The notes beneath the pieces are model-generated. The model was not told the origin of the DNA. It made no database searches and saw nothing but the letters and a program-made list of their open reading frames with translations. Positions 1-6,700 of a stretch of DNA of 11,184 nt are shown here, piece after piece. The stretch is from Candidatus Segatella caccae. Its GTDB lineage: Bacteria; Bacteroidota; Bacteroidia; Bacteroidales; Bacteroidaceae. The translations under genes and the position numbers were made by a program. The stretch's first letter is position 1, and each line of letters begins with the position of its first letter. The stretch covers positions 1 through 11,184 of the forward strand of contig USOQ01000074.1 in assembly GCA_900556395.1 (NCBI GenBank), read 5' to 3'.

Positions 1-66
1 TGTTCCCATCCTGGGGGATTCCGAGGGAGCTGGTCGTATGAGACTTGTCCGTCTCTGCGATTAAGC
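1..66 (-). ncRNA. ffs: Signal recognition particle RNA (small bacterial type), 5' part, cut by window edge
   Basis: Read leftward, the transcript from a strong promoter contains CCCCCAGGATGGGAACA at its last visible positions (17 to 1). This looks like the apical domain of bacterial SRP RNA: a CCCCCAGG 5' side, a short AUG stem strand and a GGAA tetraloop (6-3), expected to be followed by a CAU-AGCAAGGG-type 3' side that lies outside the window. SRP RNA binds Ffh and targets membrane and secreted proteins to the membrane. No open reading frame starts behind this promoter, which also favours an RNA gene. The identification rests on remembered family consensus and on only half of the hairpin, so the 3' half must be present just beyond the left edge for the call to hold. 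Confidence 0.6.
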
Positions 67-71
67 GGGTG

Positions 72-103
72 CAAAGGTACTGCTTTCCTTTGAACCTGCC
101 AAA
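72..103 (-). promoter_or_regulatory. Bacteroidetes sigma-A promoter of the SRP RNA gene
   Basis: On the minus strand there is a -33 TTTG (103-100), a 20-nt spacer and a -7 box TACCTTTG (79-72). This is an exact match to the Bacteroidetes TTTG / TAnnTTTG consensus with ideal spacing. Transcription would start near position 66 and run off the left edge. Confidence 0.8.
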
Positions 104-159
104 TATTTTCCGAGAAATATTTCTTTTATTAACTTCTGTTAAGGAAAACGTCCATTCAA

Positions 160-197
160 GGAGTTTTTAGAGGAGTTAAAGGAGTTAAGGAGTTATC
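160..197 (-). repeat. Short GGAGTTAAA repeat array
   Basis: On the plus strand, GGAGTTTTT, GGAGTTAAA (172-180), GGAGTTAAG (181-189) and GGAGTTATC follow one another with little or no spacer. The unit is the same 9-mer as in the array at 562-624, in the opposite orientation. Confidence 0.7.
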
Positions 198-245
198 GCT
201 CCCTTCGGTCGCAGATGGTTATTGTCTAATGTTTTATGTTTATTG

Positions 246-539
246 TTGAGTGTTAGAGGTTGGGACATTTTTTATGGGCAGGCTGGAAGCGCTGCCCTCC
301 CAGTGCAGACTTGCTTATGAGCAGGAAGGCACTGGGGAGGGCGTGGCATCTTGCCCGCCCAATGTTATGTGTTTAATGTTCAATGTTTAAAGTTGAGTGT
401 TAGAGGTTGGGACATTTTTTATGGGCAGGCTGGAAGCGCTGCCCTCCCAGTGCAGACTTGCTTATGAGCAGGAAGGCACTGGGGAGGGCGTGGCATCTTG
501 CCCGCCCAATGTTATGTGTTTAATGTTTAATGTTTAAAG
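246..539. repeat. 147-bp tandem duplication containing a palindromic element
   Basis: Two head-to-tail units, 246-392 and 393-539, appear identical except for one base (ttcaatg versus tttaatg near the unit end). A third unit begins with TTGAGT at 540-545 and then diverges. Each unit carries TTAGAGGTTGGGACATTTTTT followed by an imperfect 87-bp palindrome (275-361 and 422-508). The left arm of each palindrome is of the TGGAAGCGCTGCCCTCCC type and the right arm is of the type read on the opposite strand as CAAGATGCCACGCCCTCCCC. Between the arms sits a small inner hairpin, CTTGCT-TATG-AGCAGG. Near-identity suggests a recent duplication. The gap between ffs and mutS2 has no other content. Confidence 0.92.
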
Positions 540-544
540 TTGAG

Positions 545-573
545 TCCACAAAGGCATTTGTCTTAACTCCTTT
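545..573 (-). repeat. 29-bp dispersed repeat, copy 1
   Basis: Read on the minus strand this 29-bp stretch begins AAAGGAGTTAAGACAAATGC and matches 10074-10102 on the plus strand at 28 of 29 bases. It links the GGAGTTAAA microsatellite to the palindromic repeat clusters at both ends of the window. Confidence 0.8.
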
Positions 574-624
574 AACTCCTTTAACTCCTTTAACTCCTTT
601 AACTCCTTCAACTCCTTTAACTCC
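562..624 (-). repeat. Seven-copy 9-bp tandem array at the 3' end of mutS2
   Basis: Seven consecutive 9-mers (consensus on the minus strand GGAGTTAAA, with one GGAGTTGAA unit) occupy 562-624. The array begins one base after the mutS2 stop codon (TGA at 628-626), so it forms the start of the mutS2 3' untranslated region. Copy-number change here would not alter the protein. Confidence 0.9.
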
Positions 625-625
625 T

Positions 626-3196
626 TCAAAAGTCCACGACCGTGATTCCTGCACCACCAAACTGCACATGTTCATCGGCATAATGGGTAACGTTGGGTAC
701 ACTGCTCAGATACTGGCGTATGAGTTGTCTCAAGATACCGTTGCCCTTACCATGAAGGATACGCACACGGGGCATACCCACGAGGATGGCGTCGTCGATG
801 AAATATTGCACAGCATTGAGTGCCTCATCACCACGCATACCTCTGATGTCGAGGTCTTGATGGAAGTTGGTCTTGTGCTGGTCGATGGTCTTGCGTGTCT
901 CCGTACTGATGCCATAAGAGCCCAAGTCCTGTTTGCGCTGTTCGGTCTTGTCGCCATCGACGGTAGCAGGAGCATGCTCCAGTCTATTGAGGCGCATCTT
1001 GGTGCGCATACCTCCGAAGACGGCTGTTGCCATATCACCAGCGATGCTCTCGATGGTTCCCACCGAGGAGAGTCCCTTGATACGCACGACATCCCCCACA
1101 GCAAGAGGTCGATTTTCCTGCTGTGTCTTGTTGACAGCACTGCGCAGCGCCGCCGCAGCCTTCTCTTGGTTCTGAGTTTTTTCGGCTTTACGCTTGGCAT
1201 GTCGTTCCTTGCGTTGCTGTATCTGTGCTATCTTGCGGGCTATCTTGTCGTCGTTCTCCTTGGTGTCGATGTCCTGCATCTCTTCCTTGAAGGCGTCGAG
1301 TTCCTGACGTATGCGCTTGGTCTCCTCCTTCTCAGCCTGCTTCTCGCGTATTTCTCGTATGGCGTTCTCTATCTTTTTATTGCTCTCCTTCAGCAGTTCC
1401 TCTGCCTGTTGTTTGGCTTTGGCGAGTATCTGTTTGCGGCTTCGTTCGATGTCCTCTATGTCGCTCTCGTATCGCGAAATAGTCTTTTCCATGTCTTTCT
1501 CGCGCTGGTGTATGCTCTGTCGCTTGTTCTCCCAGTAGCGCTTATCGCGCACGATGTCTTGCAGATACTTGTCGCTCTGTATGTATTCGGAGCCTACGAT
1601 GTCGCTGGCTTCCTTGATTACTTCTTCTGGTAGTCCTATCTTGCGGGCTATCTCGATGGCGAAGGAAGAACCAGGTCTGCCTATAGCCAACTGGAAAAGA
1701 GCTTTCATCTCGTGGCGGTCGTAGAGCATAGCACCATTAGCCACACCCTCATGACTGTCGGCAAAATGCTTCAGGTTCTGATAGTGCGTAGTGATGACGC
1801 CATAGGCACCTTGCTGGCAGAAGCGGTCGAGCACAGCCTCGGCGATAGCTCCGCCGATGCCAGGTTCGGTGCCTGTACCAAACTCATCGATGAGGATAAT
1901 GGTGTCGCCGTTGGCAGCCTTCATCATATTCTTCATGTTGAGCAGATGCGAGGAGTAAGTACTCAGGTCGTTCTCCAGACTCTGTTCATCGCCTATGTCG
2001 ATCATGATGTTTTGGAACACGCCCGTCTTCGAACGCTCGCTCACAGGGATGCTCAGTCCGCACTGCAACATGTACTGTAGCAGTCCCACGGTTTTCAGGC
2101 ATACCGACTTTCCTCCGGCGTTAGGACCTGAGATGATGAGGATGCGCTTCTCTTGTGTCAGCATGATGTCGAGTGGCACCACCTTCTCGCCTTTCTTCTC
2201 CAACGAGAGTCTGAGCAAGGGGTGAATGGCTCTGGTCCAGTCTACGTGTGGATGTGCTTCCACCTCTGGTTCTATGGCTTGCTGGGTCTCTGCAAGCTTT
2301 GCCTTAGCCTGTATCAGGTCGATGATGGCAAGGAATCGGTAGCTCTCCAATATCTCGCGCGAGAAGGGTCGCACCTTGTTGGTGAAGTCGGTGAGGATAC
2401 GTATGATCTCTTTGCGTTCCTCTCCCTCGAGTTCTCTCACGCGGTTGTTGGCTTCTACCACCTCGGTAGGCTCAATGAACACGGTTCTACCCGTGGCACT
2501 CTCGTCGTGTACGATACCCTTGATCTTGCGTTTCAGGGTAGGGATGACGGGGATGACGAGTCGTCCGTCGCGCAGGGTAGGGGTGACATCTTTCTCTACC
2601 ACTCCCTCGCTCTGTGCTGCTCGCAGTATGCCGTACAGTGTGCGTGAGATGCTGCCCTCGGTCTTAGCTAACTCACGGCGTATCTGTAGCAGTTCGGGTG
2701 TGGCATTGTCGCGTATCTTGCCAAACTTGTCGAGTATTTGGTCGATGCGTTGTATCAGTTGTGGGAAAGACATGACATCAGCCGACAGGCGATGCAGTGC
2801 AGGGTAGGGATATTTCTTCTCTCTGCGCCAACCGTCTTCTTGTTCGGCCTCGTCGTCATCGCTGTGGTTGAGTATCTTTACGATACCGTCGATGGTGCTC
2901 AGCGAGCGGCGAAGGTCGAAGAGCTCGTCTTCCTCCAAGTGGGTGTTCTCCACGCGGATGCGTACTATCGACTCTCTCACGTCATAGAAGTATTGCAGGG
3001 GGAAGTCTTCCACCTCCTCCATGAGTCTGCGAAACTCTCGGGTCTGCAACAGCCATTCGTTCACCTCGTCGGCATCAGAGCTGAAGTGCATCTTCTCCAC
3101 CTGTTCCTTGCCCAGGGTGGAGAGGCATCGCTCACGCAACAGGTTACGAATCTCGTTGAAGCCTATCTTTTGTTCAAAATTATCTGGATATATCAT
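626..3196 (-). CDS. mutS2: Endonuclease MutS2 (MutS family ATPase with C-terminal Smr domain)
   Basis: MutS2 is a homodimeric ABC-type ATPase. In other bacteria it suppresses homologous recombination and/or rescues collided ribosomes; it lacks the mismatch-recognition domain of MutS. Residues here count from the ATG at 3196 (856 aa). The N-terminal 300 residues are the core/clamp region. The ATPase follows, with Walker A SGPNAGGKS (356-364), Walker B IILIDEFGTGTEPG (433-446) and the TTHY switch (469-472). A long charged coiled coil covers about 540-680, then a small KOW-like segment (AVGDVVRIKG, about 699-740). The Smr nuclease domain (about 778-856) has LDIRG (782-786) and HGKGNG (815-820). 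Length and order are normal for the family. The frame is open to 3220 from a TTG, but that TTG is the end of the -7 promoter box, so the ATG at 3196 behind an A-rich leader is preferred. It is transcribed alone, with no close downstream partner. Confidence 0.95.
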   Translation of the reverse strand: MIYPDNFEQKIGFNEIRNLLRERCLSTLGKEQVEKMHFSSDADEVNEWLLQTREFRRLMEEVEDFPLQYFYDVRESIVRIRVENTHLEEDELFDLRRSLSTIDGIVKILNHSDDDEAEQEDGWRREKKYPYPALHRLSADVMSFPQLIQRIDQILDKFGKIRDNATPELLQIRRELAKTEGSISRTLYGILRAAQSEGVVEKDVTPTLRDGRLVIPVIPTLKRKIKGIVHDESATGRTVFIEPTEVVEANNRVRELEGEERKEIIRILTDFTNKVRPFSREILESYRFLAIIDLIQAKAKLAETQQAIEPEVEAHPHVDWTRAIHPLLRLSLEKKGEKVVPLDIMLTQEKRILIISGPNAGGKSVCLKTVGLLQYMLQCGLSIPVSERSKTGVFQNIMIDIGDEQSLENDLSTYSSHLLNMKNMMKAANGDTIILIDEFGTGTEPGIGGAIAEAVLDRFCQQGAYGVITTHYQNLKHFADSHEGVANGAMLYDRHEMKALFQLAIGRPGSSFAIEIARKIGLPEEVIKEASDIVGSEYIQSDKYLQDIVRDKRYWENKRQSIHQREKDMEKTISRYESDIEDIERSRKQILAKAKQQAEELLKESNKKIENAIREIREKQAEKEETKRIRQELDAFKEEMQDIDTKENDDKIARKIAQIQQRKERHAKRKAEKTQNQEKAAAALRSAVNKTQQENRPLAVGDVVRIKGLSSVGTIESIAGDMATAVFGGMRTKMRLNRLEHAPATVDGDKTEQRKQDLGSYGISTETRKTIDQHKTNFHQDLDIRGMRGDEALNAVQYFIDDAILVGMPRVRILHGKGNGILRQLIRQYLSSVPNVTHYADEHVQFGGAGITVVDF

Positions 3197-3217
3197 ATTG
3201 TTCTTATTTTCAGGCGG

Positions 3218-3249
3218 CAAAGTTACGAATTTTTTGAATGTTACCCAAA
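3218..3249 (-). promoter_or_regulatory. Bacteroidetes sigma-A promoter of mutS2
   Basis: The minus strand shows a -33 TTTG (3249-3246), a 20-nt spacer and a -7 box TAACTTTG (3225-3218). Transcription should start near 3212, leaving a leader of about 15 nt before the ATG at 3196. The promoter lies directly beside the palindromic repeat at 3276-3317. Confidence 0.85.
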
Positions 3250-3275
3250 TTTCAGCTGCTCAACTTTCGAAAATG

Positions 3276-3474
3276 GGGCGGGCTTGTACTGGGGAGGGCG
3301 TGGCATCTTGCCCGCCCGTAATGATTATATGTTGAGTTCTTTTTTAGAGGCTGTGGCATTTTTAATGGGCGGACAAGATGCCACGCCCTCCCCAGTTCCT
3401 CCCTACTCATAAGCAAGTCTACACTGGGAGGGCAGTGCTTCCAGCCTGCCCATAAAAAATGTTTCGACCTCTAA
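3276..3474. repeat. Palindromic repeat pair between mutS2 and the GH105 unit
   Basis: Two related elements lie head to head. A compact one (3276-3317) is bounded by a perfect GGGCGGGC / GCCCGCCC pair. A full one (3344-3474) is bounded by inverted TTAGAGG / CCTCTAA ends and inner CATTTTTAATGGGC / GCCCATAAAAAATG. The facing arms 3288-3317 and 3369-3398 are inverted copies of each other (30 bp, one mismatch) around a 51-nt spacer, so this tract could form a long hairpin or cruciform. The far arm of the full element (3420-3452) is of the second arm type (TGGAAGCACTGCCCTCCC on the minus strand). With the terminator at 3486-3533 this accounts for the gene-free stretch 3250-3566. Confidence 0.85.
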
Positions 3475-3485
3475 TATTCTGCAGC

Positions 3486-3533
3486 AAAAAAACAAGGGAG
3501 CGAACCCTTTGTGTATAGGTTGCTCCCTCGTTG
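3486..3533 (-). terminator. Intrinsic terminator of the GH105 / small-protein unit
   Basis: Read leftward, AACGAGGGAGC-AACC pairs with GGTT-CGCTCCCTTGTT across a loop of about 10 nt, and the stem is followed at once by seven T residues (3492-3486). It begins 33 bases after the stop codon of the small protein, the expected place for a rho-independent terminator. Confidence 0.85.
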
Positions 3534-3566
3534 TTTGAAGTGTTTTGAAGAATCTTTTATCTATTT

Positions 3567-3767
3567 TTATTCCCAGGAATCCCAGGAATCAAAGTCGTTA
3601 AAGTGCTCCTTGGCTGTGTCTGTTCCTGGCTCTCCCATTCCTGGGTATTCTGGATTAGGATTACCAGTACCATCGTCACCTTTGGTACCAGATAGGCCAG
3701 TTAACAAACTTTCCGTCTGTAGTGGAACAAAAAATATTTGTGGCTGTATATATACTTTTTTATTCAT
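3567..3767 (-). CDS. Small acidic protein of unknown function, coupled to the GH105 gene
   Basis: This is a 66-residue protein that I cannot assign a function. It has a short basic start with a YIQP motif (MNKKVYIQPQ), a hydrophobic stretch ending in LLTGLSG (about 21-27), and a Gly/Pro-rich, strongly acidic tail with ten Asp/Glu in the last 39 residues, closing in DSWDSWE. The last motif is encoded by an exact 9-bp duplication (GATTCCTGG twice). There is no signal peptide, membrane span or cysteine. The ATG lies 14 nt after the GH105 stop codon, and the intrinsic terminator follows, so the two genes should share one mRNA. From memory, similar short proteins (KxYxxP start, LLxxS, acidic tryptophan-containing end) are frequent in Prevotella and Bacteroides beside secreted proteins. 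That is recollection, not a search result. The 14-nt coupling and the non-random composition argue against a chance frame. Confidence 0.7.
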   Translation of the reverse strand: MNKKVYIQPQIFFVPLQTESLLTGLSGTKGDDGTGNPNPEYPGMGEPGTDTAKEHFNDFDSWDSWE

Positions 3768-3781
3768 TGCTTCAAATGTTT

Positions 3782-6700
3782 TTATTTGATATACTTCTTA
3801 CCATTAATAATATAGATACCACTTGGCAGTGATTGGAAATTACTTGCATCCTCACTTACCAACTGACCATTGATATTATATACTCTGCTATTAGCAGGCA
3901 TCAATTCACCATCAGCAGTGATAATCAAGTCTTCGATTCCTGTTGTTTCTCCATCATTACCATCAGTAATACTACTGGTACTGATACTCAACATCTTAGG
4001 CTTAGCACCTTCTGTCAATTTGGCTTTCAGGAAGCCACGGAAACCTTTGACAGTTCCAGAAGCTGTGGCATAAGCTTTGAAGTTACCATCAGAAGCACCG
4101 ATGAAGTAATCGTTCTTAACGATATTCATTTTGTTGTAACTTGATGTCCAAACATATCCATTACTCTCGCACCAGTCATTTGGTTCAGTATTTTCGATGG
4201 TTACGTATGGATAGTCAGTTACCTCTGCAGTATTGATGCTCTCAACATCCTTAGTTGGCTTGATAAGGAATGGCTTACCAGCAACGATTGTATTGTAAGC
4301 ATGACGTACGAAGTATGCCTTGCTGCCCTCAACATGGTCGAAGTAGAGAATCTGGGTACCTTCCTTCGCAGTTGCACTATAAGCAGGACCAAAGATGGCA
4401 TCCACCTGCTGTCTGTTGAGACTGAAAGGAAGAACACATGTTGTCCAACGATTAGCTACCATTTTACGTGCAATCTTTACCTTTGCCACATGACCAGCCG
4501 CAGTTGCCGTGATAGTATTGGACTGATCATCTGCATAAGATACCTCATCAACTGTTGGCTCTGTTTCATCCTTATCGAATGAGAAGCCATAGAAGCCAAT
4601 CTTCGAACCGAAGTTGTAGAGATAGTAGGTCTTACCAGCCTTTACATTAAAGGTATAGGTAACAGGGGAGTCTGCGAGAACAGACCAACCATGAGAACCC
4701 TTTCTGTCACCAGCAGCTGCATTTGGAACAAGATCTGTACTGAGGCGACTCTCATAAACATCATTTTTGAATGCATTAGCTGTCACGTCAAATGTATCAG
4801 GCATGCCCTTGAAGTGACTTCTTACCTCCTCAATAGTAGGAGCAGTATCTTTACCCTTTGGATTCAAATCCCACTTGTAGCTTGAAAGAGACTGAATGCC
4901 ACCAGTTGGCTTACCACTTGTAGTTTCGATATGAGCCTCAGATTCTACGAAATTGCCGGCCTCATCCATGACGAACACACGACGCTGAGGACGATAAACT
5001 CCACTATCAAATGCACCATTCTGGAAGATGTGTACAGTTACCTTTCCGTTTGTAGCTGGGTTGAACTCAAGGAATGAACCTGAACATGGTACATTAAACA
5101 TCTTGTCCTTGATGGTTCCTGTATATGACTTGAAGTCTGCACTATAGATATTCGTTGTCTCAGGGAGAGCATTAGAACCATTCTCCTGACGTGCATTCCT
5201 GTTTTTGTTACCAACTACATAGTAATCGAAGCCTGTAAGCTTCCATTTTGGCAAAGAAGCTCCTGGTCCCCAATAATATCCTGCAGACAGTCCTTCTGCT
5301 GATGGACCTTGTTGTGGAGAACTTTCAGGGCCATTAGTCGCAACAGGATTAGGGAACAACCATCCACCAAGAACTACAGACAAGGTATTGTCCTGGTTCC
5401 ACATTCTTGTCTGGTTACCATAAGTACCAGTTCCCTTTACACGAAACATTGCAGGGTCGTCAACCAAGACTTTCAAGAAAGCAGTGGTGCTCTCCATTTT
5501 GTCACCCGTTACAGTTACTCGTACTTCTCCATCACCTTCACTGACGGCTTCAATGTTACCATTGGCATCTACCTTACAGATACCAGGAGTAAAGGTTGTC
5601 CAAGAAACGTGATAGTTACTCTCGTCGATGACCTTGCCTGTATTATAATCTGTGATCGTAACATCTGGAGCATCTTCTCTTGTTCCTGTGTACATGTTGA
5701 CACTGACAGGATTGAGTTTCACTACAGGACGGATATAATTTGCTTTTACATCAAGAGTGAACGTGATGCTGGAAGGAGCTGCATACACATCAGTATAGTC
5801 CGACGTAGGATCTTTTTCGTTCTTTTTAACGGTTGCACTCACTTTGACTGTGTAAGTACCAGCATTCTTAGGATAGTAAGTCAGCTTATTACCATTCACA
5901 CTCTGTTGGTTTGCAGTTGAAGTAGATGTTATGTCGTAAGCATAGTTAAAATAGCTACTAACATCTTCTCCATCATAAATCAGAGGCACAGTGAAGGTAT
6001 TGAAATTGTCCTTGCCACCTGTCTTTACAGCCAACTTGATATTTGCACCACTAAAAACATCCAGGAACTTTGGTGTAATCAAGCCCTTGGTGACAGTATA
6101 GGTAAAGTCAACGCTTCCTGCCGTATAGCCTTTGCCCATACTTTCTGTTGGTGTGGCAGTCACAGTGATAGAAGAAACACCTACTGTCCAGTTGTATTTG
6201 CTACCAGCTACAGTCAGTTTTCCGTCAGGGAATGATACAGGACCACCATTAGAAGCCGAATATGACAAAGTATAATCAGTACCCAACTTCAACAGCTGAT
6301 CATTTTCGCCATAAACTTTCACAACTGGCTCTTTGATTTCAGCATCTGTGGTATTCATATCAATATCAGTTACTGAAATATTCAGAGGCGTTGGATCCTG
6401 AATGAGAATCTGATAGTAAGCTTCGGTTCCCTCGTATGTGGCTACATCCTTAGGAGTTACCTTTGCCGTAATAGTAACCAGTCCGGTCTTTCCTGCATAG
6501 AAGTTCACCTGAGTACCATTCAAGGTTGCAATCTCGTTTGCATCAGACTCATAGCTTACAGAGTAATCGCTTGCAGTAAGTTCTGTAGAACCTGCCTTAA
6601 CGGTGAGGTTAGGAAGTGTAATGGACTGAGTACCTGTTACCACCTTGATATTATTGGTATCGAAGTTGGCAGAAAGGCGCTGTTTTGTCGAAGCTGCAGG

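Noticed and set aside
189..215. GGAG...CTCC small hairpin as an ffs-related element
   Set aside because: The stem is only four base pairs with no conserved context, and it is upstream of the ffs promoter.
275..508. Palindromic elements as intrinsic terminators of mutS2
   Set aside because: In the direction of mutS2 transcription the hairpins are followed by A-rich rather than T-rich sequence (GCCCATAAAAAATG), so they lack the U-tract. Rho-type or structural roles cannot be excluded.
520..702. Minus-strand frame encoding a GVK repeat
   Set aside because: It is the out-of-frame reading of the 3' end of mutS2 and of the 9-bp array. There is no independent promoter or leader.
530..1633. Long open frame of 367 codons on the plus strand
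   Set aside because: It lies antisense to mutS2, its start is read from the 9-bp repeat array (repeated TPL), and its composition is that of a mirror frame of a conserved gene.
1712..3412. Several plus-strand frames of 75-224 codons opposite mutS2
   Set aside because: They overlap a complete, conserved gene on the other strand and show no recognisable domain.
5309..5920. Plus-strand frame of 203 codons, and smaller ones, opposite the GH105 gene
   Set aside because: These are shadow frames rich in Cys, Ile and Ser, without family motifs, and antisense to a well-supported protein.
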